From Gemmatimonadota bacterium (GTDB lineage: Bacteria; Gemmatimonadota; Gemmatimonadetes; Longimicrobiales; Gaopeijiaceae): 64,000 bases of DNA. Positions 28,009 through 40,210 of the stretch are shown here, piece by piece. The position numbers were made by a program, and so were the translations under genes. How positions within the stretch are numbered: the stretch's first letter is position 1; every line of letters begins with the position of its first letter. The stretch is from the NCBI GenBank assembly GCA_040882465.1, contig JBBEBG010000018.1:56611-120610 (forward strand). The letters run 5' to 3'. The notes beneath the pieces were generated by a model that searched no databases, was not told where the DNA came from, and worked only from the letters and a program-made list of their open reading frames with translations.

Positions 28009-29631
28009 TTGAAGCGAGAAATCTTGATCAGCGCGACCCCGCAGGAATCGTGGGTCGCGCTGATGGAGGACGATCGGCTCGTCGAGCTGATGCTCGACCG
28101 ACCGGATCAGGACCGCTTGGTCGGGGATATCTACCTCGGGACGGTGGAAGCCGTCCTCCCCGGCATCCAGGCGGCCTTCGTGGCCATCGGAACGGAGAAG
28201 GCCGGGTTCCTCCATGCGTCGGACCTCGTCTCCGCGGATGTTGAGGATGACGAGGACGACGACTCCGAGGGAGGGAACGGTCGCGGCCGCGGAGGTGGAG
28301 AGGGCCGGTCGGGGGGTGGCGGCAACGGTCGCTCGGGCGGTGACGGTCGCCGCGGGGGGCGCCAGCGAAAGCTTCCCGCCATCCAGGACCAGCTCCGGAA
28401 GGGCGACACCCTTCTCGTGCAAGTCACGAAGGAGCCGATCGGGACCAAGGGTCCGCGGCTCACCGCGCAGATCTCACTTCCCGGCCGATTCCTCGTATAC
28501 ATGCCCTTTTCGGCTCACGTCGGAGTGAGCCGAAAAATCGACCAGCGGGACGAGCGTGCCCGCCTCCGCCAACTCGCCAAGGAGATCCGCCCCGCCGACG
28601 CGGGTGGGCTGATCATCCGCACCGTGGGCGAGGAGCTGAACCGCGCGAAGTTCGAAGGGGAGTTCCAACGACTCCACGCGCTCTGGCAAAAGATCAAGCG
28701 GAGGGCCGATTCGTCCAAAGCCCCGGCTCTCGTCCACGGAGAGGCGAAGCTCATCTCGGGCGTGATCCGGGACCTCTTTTCGGACAAGCTCGACGCGCTG
28801 ATCGTGGACAACAAGCAGGTGTACAACGAAATCGTCCAATACGTGAAAAGCGTGGATCCGGACCTCATGGGCCGGCTCCGGCTCTATCAGGATCCGGTTC
28901 CCCTCTTCGACCGCTATGACATCGAAGAGGAAATCGGCGAGGCGTTCCAGAGGAGGGTGACCCTCGCATCCGGTGGCTACATCATCGTCGAGCCGACGGA
29001 GGCACTCGTCTCCATCGACGTGAACACCGGAAAGTTCACGGGCAAAGGAAGGAAGGACCCCGAGGAAACGATCCTTCGCACGAATCTCGACGCGGCGCGG
29101 GAGATCGCGCGCCAGCTCCGGCTCCGTGACATCGGTGGAATCGTCGTCGTGGACTTCATAGACATGGAGTCCCAGTCGAACCGGGACCGCGTTCTACAGG
29201 AACTGCGGACTCAGCTGGGACGGGACCGGGCACGGACCAAGGCCTTCAGCGTCTCGGATCTCGGACTCATCGAGATGACCCGGCAGCGGGTCCGTCCCTC
29301 CCTGTTCCAGACGCTGACGCGGGTTTGTGATCACTGCGGTGGGGCAGGGCGCGTCTTCACGCCGCCGACGGTCATCCGGCGAGTGGAACGAAGCCTCAAG
29401 AGGGCGGCCGCTTCCGGGCAGGAGCGGTCCATCCTCATCCGGGTCCACCCCGAGGTGGCGCTCCACGTCATGGAGGAGGAGCCCGACTTCCTGAAGCGCC
29501 TGCGCGACCGGATGCGGATTCCACTGGATCTTCGAGACGACCCCCTCCTCCGCGAAGACGAGTTCCGGCTCCTTTCGGGGCCGGCCGGGACCGACGTGAC
29601 GGAGAAGTACCTGACCCGCCAGCCGGGCTGA
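28009..29631 (+). CDS. Ribonuclease G/E family endoribonuclease
   Basis: A 540-residue RNase E/G catalytic core. It starts at TTG, preceded by AAGG at 5 nt, giving [19 protein letters not shown], which fits the family N-terminus. The S1 domain (about 35-150) is split by an Asp-rich then Gly/Arg-rich insert (about 78-120). The metal-binding catalytic Asp residues are in [11 protein letters not shown] and VVVDFIDME. The Zn-link Cys pair is [10 protein letters not shown]. No long scaffold tail follows, so it is closer to RNase G. It processes rRNA and decays mRNA. It precedes rplU by 100 bp, a frequent neighbour arrangement. Confidence 0.92.
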   Translation: MKREILISATPQESWVALMEDDRLVELMLDRPDQDRLVGDIYLGTVEAVLPGIQAAFVAIGTEKAGFLHASDLVSADVEDDEDDDSEGGNGRGRGGGEGRSGGGGNGRSGGDGRRGGRQRKLPAIQDQLRKGDTLLVQVTKEPIGTKGPRLTAQISLPGRFLVYMPFSAHVGVSRKIDQRDERARLRQLAKEIRPADAGGLIIRTVGEELNRAKFEGEFQRLHALWQKIKRRADSSKAPALVHGEAKLISGVIRDLFSDKLDALIVDNKQVYNEIVQYVKSVDPDLMGRLRLYQDPVPLFDRYDIEEEIGEAFQRRVTLASGGYIIVEPTEALVSIDVNTGKFTGKGRKDPEETILRTNLDAAREIARQLRLRDIGGIVVVDFIDMESQSNRDRVLQELRTQLGRDRARTKAFSVSDLGLIEMTRQRVRPSLFQTLTRVCDHCGGAGRVFTPPTVIRRVERSLKRAAASGQERSILIRVHPEVALHVMEEEPDFLKRLRDRMRIPLDLRDDPLLREDEFRLLSGPAGTDVTEKYLTRQPG

Positions 29632-29731
29632 AGACCCGAGCCACCCAGTTGACTTGAACCACTCCCAGCGGCAAATTTCTTGGCTGAAGTTGGCTTGGAG
29701 CGCCGCCGGATCGTGAAACCAGGAAAGACCG

Positions 29732-30043
29732 ATGTACGCCGTCTTCCGTACAGGTGGTAAGCAGTTCCGGGCCAGGCCCGGAGAACGTCTCAGAATCCCC
29801 TCCCTCGCCGCCGAAGCCGGGGAGACGGTCACGTTCGGGGACGTACTCCTCCTGGCGGACGGAGACGCGGTCACGGTGGGACAGCCGACGCTGGCCGGCG
29901 TGGCGGTGAAAGCCGAAGTCGTCGCTCACGGTCGGGACCGAAAGGTCATCGTCTTCAAGAGGAAGCGTCGGAAGGGCTATCGCAAGAAGCAGGGCCACCG
30001 GCAGGGATACACGGAAATTCGGGTCGAAGAGATCGTCGCTTGA
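29732..30043 (+). CDS. rplU: 50S ribosomal protein L21
   Basis: A 103-residue L21: [18 protein letters not shown] at the start, the [21 protein letters not shown] basic RNA-binding stretch near residue 70, and YTEIRVEEI at the end. A weak promoter-like TTGACT lies at 29649. It is followed by rpmA 52 bp downstream, the universal L21-L27 pair. Confidence 0.97.
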   Translation: MYAVFRTGGKQFRARPGERLRIPSLAAEAGETVTFGDVLLLADGDAVTVGQPTLAGVAVKAEVVAHGRDRKVIVFKRKRRKGYRKKQGHRQGYTEIRVEEIVA

Positions 30044-30095
30044 ACGGTCTTCTCCCCGCGCCGCCGCGATCGAACGAATAACCGGAAGATTTCCC

Positions 30096-30350
30096 ATGGC
30101 ACATAAGAAGGGTGTCGGCTCGAGCCGGAACGGACGGGACTCGAACCCACAGTACCTCGGCGTGAAGAGGTACGGAGGGGAACCCGTGCGCGCCGGCGGA
30201 ATCCTGGTCCGTCAGCGTGGAACCCGCTTCCACCCCGGACGCAATGTTCGTCGCGGAAGCGACGACACCCTCTTTTCTCTCGTGGACGGCGTCGTGCGGT
30301 TCGAGACGATCCGCCGCCGCCCCGCCGTCTCGGTCTATCCCGAGAGCTAA
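30096..30350 (+). CDS. rpmA: 50S ribosomal protein L27
   Basis: An 84-residue L27 beginning [19 protein letters not shown], without the cleavable N-terminal extension found in Firmicutes, and with [15 protein letters not shown] in the centre. The N-terminal tail reaches the peptidyl-transferase centre. It is co-transcribed with rplU. Confidence 0.97.
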   Translation: MAHKKGVGSSRNGRDSNPQYLGVKRYGGEPVRAGGILVRQRGTRFHPGRNVRRGSDDTLFSLVDGVVRFETIRRRPAVSVYPES

Positions 30351-30375
30351 GTCCCCTTACTTCATATGTTTCCCT

Positions 30376-30398
30376 ATCCCCTTGCCTGGCAAGGGGAT
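30376..30398 (+). terminator. Perfect hairpin after rpmA
   Basis: ATCCCCTTGCC (30376-30386) is followed after a single T by its exact reverse complement GGCAAGGGGAT (30388-30398). It lies 26 bp after the rpmA stop and upstream of the preferred start of the transglycosylase gene. No T-run follows, so it may attenuate rather than fully end transcription. Confidence 0.45.
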
Positions 30399-30458
30399 CC
30401 TTCAGTCGTTCCCGTCGTATCACGTTGGTCATTCGTCCACTCTGACCGAGGTCGGCGC

Positions 30459-31493
30459 ATGCAACCCGACGGCCAGAAGGATCGCCCCCGAAGTCCCTTG
30501 CAGGCGGTAGGGGACGAAACGGGGCCAGAAGGTGTTCCATCCTTTCCCCGACCCGTGAAGCATGCGTTCGCGGCGATGGGATTCCTCTCCGTATCTCTCG
30601 TCGCTCTCGCCTGGACGACGAATCGTCCCGTCGAGTCGGTGAGCGCCTTTCCCGAAGTCTCGGACGCCACCGCCGCTCTCCTCGAGACGCGACTCCCGAT
30701 GTCGGTCAACGCGGAAGTGGAGCGTTGGATCCAACGATTCCTCGGTCCCGAGCGGTCGGCCTTCGAAGGGTACCTCGTCCGTGAGGGACTGTACGGCGGT
30801 TTCATCCAAGAGCGGCTACGCGAGCGCGGGATGCCGGAAGAGCTCCTCTACCTCGCGATGATCGAGTCCGGGTTCGTCACCTCGGCGACGTCGCGCGTAT
30901 CGGCGTCCGGGGTCTGGCAGTTCATGGGCGCGACGGCGCGCGCCTTCGGACTCACGGTGGATTACTGGGTGGACGAACGGAGGGACCCGGTGCGGGCGAC
31001 GGACGCCGCGCTCGACTACCTGGAGGATCTCTACGAGACCTTCGGATCCTGGTACCTGGCCGCCGCCGCGTACAACGCGGGGCCGGCCGTGGTGCTCCGC
31101 GCGCTCGATCGGGAAATGGCCGTGGACGCCGACGACGAGGATCTTTATTGGAAGATTTCCCGGTACCTGCCGGGAGAGACGCGCAACTACGTTCCCAAGA
31201 TGCTCGCGGCGACGCTGATCGCGCAGCAGCCGGAGCACTTCGGCTTCGAAGTCGAACGGTCGCTCCCTTATCTCTTCGACCGGGTTCTCGTCCCGGGAGG
31301 GACCTCGCTCGCTCGGGTGGCCCGCGCGCTCGGTGTCCATCCGGCCCTGATCCGCGAGCTCAATCCGCACCTGATTCGTGGAATGACGCCGCCCGGTGGC
31401 GGACATCTGGTTCGCGTCCCGCAGGGCGATTCGCACCGCCTCGTGGCTTCGCTGGACGGGGTGGGGGTCCTCCCCCCGGCGAGGAACGAATAG
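30459..31493 (+). CDS. Membrane-bound lytic transglycosylase, MltD-like (SLT domain)
   Basis: Peptidoglycan lytic transglycosylase of family 1. The SLT domain (about 105-250) has the catalytic Glu at about residue 136 in YLAMIESGF, SASGVWQFMGATARAFG, and YLAAAAYNAGP. The C-terminal LDRVLVPGGTSLARVARALG segment resembles a LysM-like repeat. One hydrophobic segment (about 36-52) would anchor or export it. The frame is open to an ATG at 30366, but the ATG at 30459 has GAGG at a good distance and gives a plausible N-terminus, so 30459 is chosen. Length from this start is 344 residues. Confidence 0.88.
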   Translation: MQPDGQKDRPRSPLQAVGDETGPEGVPSFPRPVKHAFAAMGFLSVSLVALAWTTNRPVESVSAFPEVSDATAALLETRLPMSVNAEVERWIQRFLGPERSAFEGYLVREGLYGGFIQERLRERGMPEELLYLAMIESGFVTSATSRVSASGVWQFMGATARAFGLTVDYWVDERRDPVRATDAALDYLEDLYETFGSWYLAAAAYNAGPAVVLRALDREMAVDADDEDLYWKISRYLPGETRNYVPKMLAATLIAQQPEHFGFEVERSLPYLFDRVLVPGGTSLARVARALGVHPALIRELNPHLIRGMTPPGGGHLVRVPQGDSHRLVASLDGVGVLPPARNE

Positions 31494-31521
31494 GACACCT
31501 GGGCGGGTAGCGGCCGCCGCC

Positions 31522-31845
31522 TTAGCGGCCGCTCTGGGCCGACCGAGCGGCCGCGATGATGCGCCAAAACACATCGCGCGTCATCTCCTCGTCGAGCCCG
31601 AACTCGCGTGCCCGTTCAACGGCTCCCCGGACGACCTGGGCCTCGCGTCCCGGATCCAGGACCGGAATGCCGAGGATCTCTTTGATCCGACCGACCTGGA
31701 GGACCAGGTCCCGCCGCTCGCCGATCGTTCGAATAAGGCGTTCGTCCACCTCCGAGATCTGTTCCCGGAGGCGATCCAATTCTTCCTTCGCGGATTCGGG
31801 AGTCCAGTCGGACGGGGTGGGGGCGGGGTCCGTTGCGGCGGTCAT
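31522..31845 (-). CDS. Chorismate mutase, AroQ class
   Basis: A 107-residue all-helical protein with the AroQ pattern: LDRLREQISEVDERLIRTIGERRDLVLQVGRIK, then VLDPGREAQVVRGAVERAREFGLD and VFWRIIAAARSAQ. The active-site Arg and Lys positions (LRxxI, RRDLxxxVGRIK, R in PGREAQV) are present. It converts chorismate to prephenate for Phe/Tyr synthesis. A proline-rich lead of about 15 residues precedes the domain. The ATG overlaps the stop of the upstream small gene (ATGA). Confidence 0.87.
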   Translation of the reverse strand: MTAATDPAPTPSDWTPESAKEELDRLREQISEVDERLIRTIGERRDLVLQVGRIKEILGIPVLDPGREAQVVRGAVERAREFGLDEEMTRDVFWRIIAAARSAQSGR

Positions 31846-32138
31846 TCGTCCTCGTCCGAAGGCGGTGGCGTGTTCGGGGCGCCCAGCCCTTCGGCCACCG
31901 CCTCGAGGGCCTGAACGATCTCGTCCAGAACGGTGCGTGTGGCCGCGGGAGTGAGACCTTCCGCGCTGACCTGGGACCGGACCCGCCGGAGCCTCACGAC
32001 GGCCGTGCGGATTCTCGAAATCGGATCTTTTCCCGGGGAGTCTTCTCCGAAGGGGGAGGCGCCGGGCTCGTCCGGCCGCGCCGCGTCGCCAAAAAGACGC
32101 GTCAGTCCTTCCCTCGGATTCTCGGGTTTGCGAGTCAT
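31842..32138 (-). CDS. Small acidic helical protein upstream of chorismate mutase, unknown
   Basis: A 98-residue protein starting MTRKPENPREGLTRLFGD. The second half is predicted helical (ISRIRTAVVRLRRVRSQV, then LDEIVQALEAVAEGLG), and the tail is acidic. It is not recognised. The 4-bp overlap with the chorismate mutase start supports that it is real. The frame is open 75 bp further upstream but with an unlikely composition. Confidence 0.55.
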   Translation of the reverse strand: MTRKPENPREGLTRLFGDAARPDEPGASPFGEDSPGKDPISRIRTAVVRLRRVRSQVSAEGLTPAATRTVLDEIVQALEAVAEGLGAPNTPPPSDEDE

Positions 32139-32349
32139 CGGCCAAGCTACCGGCCGCTCGCGCGGCGGGTCAAGGGAGCGGATCCGGCCGTAGGAGGCGC
32201 CCCGTCGCGACATCGTGCGGGCCCGCGGCAGAGACGTCTTCGAAGGAATCCCGGCACAGAATCGTACTCTGGGGTAGATTTGAGTCCGGAAGTCGTCCGG
32301 CCCCCCATGCGAGTGCGAGTCAAAGCTTCAAGACGAGGCGATCGGCGCG

Positions 32350-33741
32350 ATGCGTCCCACCATCCGATTCAGCGCGGGGTCGGTGCCCTGGCTCCCAACT
32401 CTGGTCTGCCTCGCCGCCGTGGGTGTCGGGGCCCAGCTCACCCAGAACCCGTCCGGTCCGGTCTATCGGGTCCCGATCGTCGGAGAGATCGAACTCGGGC
32501 TCGCTCCCTTCATCGAGCGAAGCCTCCAGGAAGCGGCTGCGGCCGGAGCCTCCGCCGTCGTCCTCGACATTGACACTCCCGGGGGGCGGGTGGACGCGGC
32601 GGAGCGGATTGCCGACGCGATCAACGACTCGCAGGTCCCGGTGTACGCCTTCGTGAACCGCCGCGCCTTTTCAGCCGGCGCCCTCATCTCGCTTGCTACG
32701 CACGGGATCTACATGCGGCCCGGGGCGACGATGGGTGCGGTGACCCCGGTGGACGCGACCGGCACGCGCGCGCCCGAAAAGATCGTCTCCGCGATGCGGA
32801 GCACGATGCGGGCCCTCGCGGAGGCTCGCGGCCTCGACCCGGCGGTGGCCGAATCCATGGTGGACGAATCGGTTGCGGTCCCGGGGATCAGCCCGGCGGG
32901 GAGCCTGCTCACACTTACCACCGAAGAGGCGGCCCGAATCGGATATGCGACGGAGGTGGAGGATTGGGGCGCCCTCATGGCGCTCCTCGGGACGGCTCAG
33001 AATCCCGTGGTGAATCAGGCGGTGAACTGGGCAGAGCGTACGGTGCGTTTCCTCTCGAGCTCCTACATTTCGCCCTTCCTCCTCTCGCTCGGCTTCCTCG
33101 GACTCCTCATCGAGATTCGGACGCCGGGGATCGGCCTCGCGGGCGCGGCGGGAGGGTTGTCGCTCGCCCTCTTCTTCGGCTCGCACCTGATCGTGGGCCT
33201 GGCCGGCTTCGAAGGGATCCTCGTGTTCGCGGCCGGTGTCGTGCTCCTTCTGGTGGAAGCCTTCATCATCCCGGGGATCGGTGTTTTCGCGGTCCTCGGC
33301 GCCCTCGCCGTGCTGACGGGCGTCTTCATGTCCCTTCTCGGCGGGCTTCCCACGACGGCGGATTTCGCGCGGGCCGGTGGAGTCCTCCTCTGGTCCCTCG
33401 TCCTCGTGCTCGTCAGCTCCTGGATCCTTCTGAAGCGACTTCCGGAAAATCGGCGGCTGACGAACCTCGGGATCTTCCTCGGGCAAAGAACGAGCCGTGA
33501 GACCGGATTCATCTCGCAAGCGCGCAGAGCTGACCTCCTGGGAGCCGATGGAGTGGCCATCACCGACCTGCGTCCCGCCGGGACCGGTCAGTTCGGCGAA
33601 GAGCGGATCGACGTGGTGAGCGAGTCGGAGTGGATCGAACAGGGAAGCCCGATCAAGATCGTGGCCTCCGAGGGGTATCGGCACGTCGTCCGCGTTCCTC
33701 GCGCGGCCAAGGCGATCAATCAAGGAGAACGTCCGGAATGA
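32350..33741 (+). CDS. NfeD-family membrane serine protease (ClpP-like domain + NfeD)
   Basis: A 463-residue long-form NfeD. A signal-anchor (about 13-30) is followed by a ClpP/crotonase-fold protease domain with [18 protein letters not shown] and the catalytic Ser at about residue 108 in [14 protein letters not shown]. Four to five membrane helices (about 235-360) and a C-terminal OB-fold NfeD domain (about 395-460, [18 protein letters not shown]) follow. The partner floA begins within its stop codon (ATGA); NfeD-flotillin pairs act together in membrane-microdomain organisation. Confidence 0.93.
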   Translation: MRPTIRFSAGSVPWLPTLVCLAAVGVGAQLTQNPSGPVYRVPIVGEIELGLAPFIERSLQEAAAAGASAVVLDIDTPGGRVDAAERIADAINDSQVPVYAFVNRRAFSAGALISLATHGIYMRPGATMGAVTPVDATGTRAPEKIVSAMRSTMRALAEARGLDPAVAESMVDESVAVPGISPAGSLLTLTTEEAARIGYATEVEDWGALMALLGTAQNPVVNQAVNWAERTVRFLSSSYISPFLLSLGFLGLLIEIRTPGIGLAGAAGGLSLALFFGSHLIVGLAGFEGILVFAAGVVLLLVEAFIIPGIGVFAVLGALAVLTGVFMSLLGGLPTTADFARAGGVLLWSLVLVLVSSWILLKRLPENRRLTNLGIFLGQRTSRETGFISQARRADLLGADGVAITDLRPAGTGQFGEERIDVVSESEWIEQGSPIKIVASEGYRHVVRVPRAAKAINQGERPE

Positions 33742-34748
33742 ATGAAGACCTCCTGTTGGGCCTGAACACACTCGCCCTTGTGGCGATCGTGGTCGTGATC
33801 ATCGTAGTCCTCTGGGCCATTCCCCTCCGGCTCTGGGTGGAGGCCATCTCCGCGGGTGCGCGCGTCGGGATCGGGTACCTCATCGGGATGCGCCTCCGAA
33901 AGGTGAATCCGCCGGAGGTGGTGCGCCCCCTGATCTGGGCGACGAAGGCCGGCCTGGACATGACGGTCGGAGATCTCGAAGCGCACTATCTCGCGGGGGG
34001 GCGGGTGGATCGCGTGGTGCGCGCTCTGATCTCGGCAGATAAGGCGAACATCGACCTCACCCTCCAGCAGGCGGCGGCGATCGATCTCGCCGGGCGGGAT
34101 GTCTTCGAGGCGGTGCAGGTCTCCGTGAACCCCAAGGTCATCACAACCCCACGAGTCTCCGCGATGGCCCGCGATGGGATTCAGCTCATTGCGATGGCGC
34201 GGGTCACCGTCCGCGCGAACATCAATCGCCTGGTCGGAGGTGCGGGAGAGGAGACGATCCTCGCCCGAGTGGGGGAGGGGATCGTTTCTTCGATCGGGTC
34301 CTCCGACTCCCACAAGGCGGTGCTCGAGAATCCGGACTCGATCTCGAAGACGGTACTCTCACGGGGCCTCGACTCGGGGACCGCCTTCGAGATCCTCTCG
34401 ATCGACATCGCGGACGTGGACGTCGGGAAAAACATCGGAGCCGAGCTCCAGACGGACCAGGCCGAGGCGGACAAGCGGGTCGCACAGGCGCGTGCCGAGG
34501 AGCGGCGTGCGATGGCCGTGGCGCTCGAGCAGGAGATGGTCGCCAAGGTGCAGGAGATGCGGGCGCGGGTCGTCGAGGCCGAGGCCGAAGTTCCGAAGGC
34601 CATCGCCGCCGCCCTCAGGGAGGGCAACATGGGAATCATGGACTACATGCGGTACCGGAACATCGAGTCGGACACCTCGATGCGCTCCTCGATCGCCGGG
34701 GCGAAGGACGACGGCGCCACAGGGAAGCCGGGTTCTTCGAACCCCTAA
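33738..34748 (+). CDS. floA: Flotillin-like protein FloA
   Basis: A 336-residue member of the FloA (UPF0365) family. One membrane-inserted hairpin (about 10-30) is followed by the SPFH-like region: [64 protein letters not shown] coiled-coil Ala/Glu region (about 245-300, with [18 protein letters not shown]) mediates oligomerisation. The start overlaps the nfeD stop. It organises membrane microdomains. Confidence 0.95.
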   Translation: MNEDLLLGLNTLALVAIVVVIIVVLWAIPLRLWVEAISAGARVGIGYLIGMRLRKVNPPEVVRPLIWATKAGLDMTVGDLEAHYLAGGRVDRVVRALISADKANIDLTLQQAAAIDLAGRDVFEAVQVSVNPKVITTPRVSAMARDGIQLIAMARVTVRANINRLVGGAGEETILARVGEGIVSSIGSSDSHKAVLENPDSISKTVLSRGLDSGTAFEILSIDIADVDVGKNIGAELQTDQAEADKRVAQARAEERRAMAVALEQEMVAKVQEMRARVVEAEAEVPKAIAAALREGNMGIMDYMRYRNIESDTSMRSSIAGAKDDGATGKPGSSNP

Positions 34749-34766
34749 GGGTAACCGGACGCGCCC

Positions 34767-35454
34767 ATGGATTTTCCTGTCGAGCTCCTCTTCGTCCTCT
34801 TTTTCCTCCTCGCATCCGTCCTGGATGCGGTAGGGAGGAGCAAGAAAAAGAAGCGGCGCATCGAAGAGATGGACCGCGACGAGCGGGCGGAAGCCGACCA
34901 GCCGATGGCGACAGCCGAAGGGCGCCGGACGGGTGTTCCGGGCCGGCAGGCAGAGGCCCCGCGAGGGACCGCGGGGCCACGCAGCGAGCGAGCGGAATCT
35001 TCCCGCGAAACCGCGGAAACGATGATTCCGGACCAGCTCTGGGAGATTCTCACCGGGACACCGGCGCCGTCCCGCGGGAGAACGCCGCCCGTCGAGAGTC
35101 CCGTGGAGGCCTCGCTCGAAACGGAGTCGTTGGAAAAGGAGACGCTGGAGGAGAAGTGGTCCGAACCGGTGCCCTTCGAAGACGAGCCGCGGAAGCTCCC
35201 GTCCCGCTTCGGGCTGCCGTCGCCCACCCGCCCCCGCCCTCGCTTTTCGGAGTCTCTCGCGCGAGGGCTTCCCGAAGAGGGGGGGCGGCTCATCGCCTCG
35301 GGAACGACCTTCATTCCCTCGGCGGTGGGGGGGCCGCGGCGCGTCTCGCCCTACACGAAGCTTCTCGTTTCGGCGCATCCCGGGGACCTGCGCTCCGCGA
35401 TCGTCCTCGCGGAAATCCTGGGTCCTCCCGTCGCGTTCCGAGATCCTTCCTCCC

Positions 35455-35483
<29 letters not shown>
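34767..35483 (+). CDS. Unknown membrane-anchored protein with charged, proline-rich tail
   Basis: A 238-residue protein with one N-terminal membrane segment (about 4-22), a basic KKKKRR cluster, a long low-complexity Glu/Arg/Pro region, and a last block (about 185-225) that looks folded: [15 protein letters not shown] and [23 protein letters not shown]. The final block resembles short conserved C-termini of other floA-linked proteins but is not assignable. It is 18 bp after floA, so probably in the same transcript, and overlaps the convergent acnA end by 29 bp. Confidence 0.55.
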
Positions 35484-38307
<2,824 letters not shown>

Positions 38308-38519
38308 GTTGGCTCCTTCTATACTCTATGCAGGACCGGAGATCTGGGGCGAGCGCGCGACGGCGGCGAGCCCCTAAGGTTACGAAAAAATCGGGGGGGA
38401 GGACAGGGAAGGGGATCGGGTTCCCGGAGGCGCCGTGACCGCCCCGAGGATGGCGAAAGGGTGCCCACTCCGACATCTTCCTGGGTCCTCGCCTCCGCCC
38501 CCCAGCCGATCCCTCGACC

Positions 38520-39935
38520 TTGGCCGCAAAACCGCTCCCCCACAAAGGGTTCGACCGCCGCATCATCGAGGGGCCCATCCCCGGCGCGGTCTGGCGCCTG
38601 GCGTGGCCCACGATGCTTCAGAACGTGATCGGCGGGCTCCAGGGAATCATTGACCACGCGATGGTCGGGCACTACGTCGGCTACGTGGGGAACGCGGCGA
38701 TCGGGGTCGCGTGGCAGATCTTCCTGGTCGTGATTGTTTTCATCGTATCGGTTTTCACGGGGATGGGGATCCTCGTCGCCCGTTTCACGGGGCAAAACGA
38801 CGCGGACAAGGTGAACCGGACGGTCTACCAAGCTTTCCTCACCGCCGCGCTTCTCTCCCTTGGCATCCTGGCTCCCCTCGGATATTTCTTTGCCCCGTCC
38901 CTGCTGGGGCTCGTGAACGCGACGCCCGAAGTCACCGCCGAGGCGCTTCCCTACCTGCGGATCATGTTCGTGTTTTCCCTCGGGATGATGATGTTTTTCA
39001 TGACCGCGGGGGCGTTCCGGTCGGCAGGGGACGCACGGACGCCGCTCCGATTGGGAATTCTCCTGACCGCCCTCAACGTCACCTTCAACGTGATCTTCAT
39101 CCGGGGCCTCGGGCCTATCCCGGCCTTCGGCACCGCGGGGGCCGCAATGGGAACGGTCCTCGCCTCGGGGATCATCGCCGTGATCGTCCTGTCGCTCCTT
39201 CTTTCGGGAAGGGCTGTCGTCGCATTCCAGCGGGGGATGAGCTGGCGGCCGGACTGGAAGATCATCCGCGAGCTCTTCCGCTTCGGGCTCCCGACGGGGG
39301 TGCAGGGGATCGCCATGAACGTGGGAGGCGTCGTCCTCCTCCGTTTCATCGGGTCGCTGGAGCAAAGCGCAGAAGCTCAAGCGGCGTATGCAGTAGTCTA
39401 CACTGAACTCTTCTCACTTGTCACATGGACATCGGTGGGGCTGATGGGTGCGGCCGCGGCAGTGGCAGGCCAGAACCTGGGCGCGAACCGGCCCGATCGA
39501 ACGATCCACGCGGTCCAGGTGGCGTCGAGAATCGGCCTCGGAATGGCGGTTTTCATTGGAGCGCTTTTCCTCACCATTCCCCGGCTCCTCCTCTCGATCT
39601 TCGGGATGACGGACCCGGCGGTCGCCGACATCGGAGTGCAGCTCCTCGGATACCTGGCCGTGTCGGGACTCTTCGTCACCGTGGCGCTGACCTATTCCGG
39701 AGGCCTTCAGGGCACCGGCGACACCAAGAGCCCTCTCTACATCTCGATCGTCTCGCAGCTGATCATTCCAATCGGAATGTGCCTGACCATCGACGCCGTC
39801 TGGGGCCTCCGCGCGGAGCACATCTGGCTCGCCATCGTCATCGGGCATCTGACGCGTGCCGCGCTGAGCGTGGTTCGCTTCCGGCAAGGGAGGTGGCGCG
39901 GGATCCGCGTGAGCATAGATCCGGTGCCGGGGTGA
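38520..39935 (+). CDS. MATE-family multidrug/Na+ (or H+) antiporter
   Basis: A 471-residue protein with 12 predicted membrane helices in two MatE repeats (about 25-185 and 255-420). Family features: IPGAVWRLAWPTMLQNVIGGLQ at the start of helix 1, FRSAGDARTPLRLGI after helix 5, and YSGGLQGTGDTKSPLYISI at the matching place in repeat 2. The substrate is unknown. The start is TTG with no clear RBS. The 210 bp upstream are divergent from acnA. Confidence 0.9.
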   Translation: MAAKPLPHKGFDRRIIEGPIPGAVWRLAWPTMLQNVIGGLQGIIDHAMVGHYVGYVGNAAIGVAWQIFLVVIVFIVSVFTGMGILVARFTGQNDADKVNRTVYQAFLTAALLSLGILAPLGYFFAPSLLGLVNATPEVTAEALPYLRIMFVFSLGMMMFFMTAGAFRSAGDARTPLRLGILLTALNVTFNVIFIRGLGPIPAFGTAGAAMGTVLASGIIAVIVLSLLLSGRAVVAFQRGMSWRPDWKIIRELFRFGLPTGVQGIAMNVGGVVLLRFIGSLEQSAEAQAAYAVVYTELFSLVTWTSVGLMGAAAAVAGQNLGANRPDRTIHAVQVASRIGLGMAVFIGALFLTIPRLLLSIFGMTDPAVADIGVQLLGYLAVSGLFVTVALTYSGGLQGTGDTKSPLYISIVSQLIIPIGMCLTIDAVWGLRAEHIWLAIVIGHLTRAALSVVRFRQGRWRGIRVSIDPVPG

Positions 39936-40039
39936 GAACGGGCGGCCCTGACTCCTGTGCGACGCTGCACATCACGGTGACGCGCGGCGGTTCGCGGCAA
40001 CGAGAGGTGCGTGGGCCGCACGGGGAGGCGTTTCGGGGG

Positions 40040-40045
40040 TATAAT
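40040..40045 (+). promoter_or_regulatory. -10 element (TATAAT) of the tRNA-Leu gene
   Basis: A perfect TATAAT ends 8 bp before the mature tRNA 5' end, so the transcript would start only a base or two ahead of it. No good -35 is seen; the region at 40017-40022 is CCGCAC-like. Confidence 0.5.
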
Positions 40046-40053
40046 AGAGTTTG

Positions 40054-40137
40054 GCCGGGATGGCGGAATCGGTAGACGCGGAGGTCTCAAAAACCTCTGG
40101 GGGAAACCCCTTACGAGTTCGAGTCTCGTTCCCGGCA
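40054..40137 (+). tRNA. tRNA-Leu (anticodon CAA)
   Basis: The acceptor stem GCCGGGA (40054-40060) pairs with TCCCGGC near the 3' end and the discriminator is A. The anticodon stem GAGGT/ACCTC encloses the loop CTCAAAA, giving CAA (reads UUG). A long class II variable arm (CTGGGGGAAACCCC...) and the T-arm GAGTTCGAGTCTC follow. CCA is not encoded. The 3' end is the integration target of the adjacent island. Confidence 0.95.
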
Positions 40138-40163
40138 CTTGGGATTCCGGCGGCTTTCCACAA
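40114..40163. repeat. attL-like region: tRNA-Leu 3' end plus flanking repeat
   Basis: Two blocks recur about 11.5 kb away. The tRNA end at 40114-40139 (CGAGTTCGAGTCTCGTTCCC...) matches 51901-51926 at 24 of 26 positions. The next bases, CACTTGGGATTCCGG and TTCCACAA (40136-40163), recur at 51513-51540 with a different 5-bp spacer. This is the junction between chromosome and island. Confidence 0.7.
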
Positions 40164-40210
40164 CGCCGAGACTCGATTTGGACACAGATTGGACACACGG
40201 GGCCGGGCGC

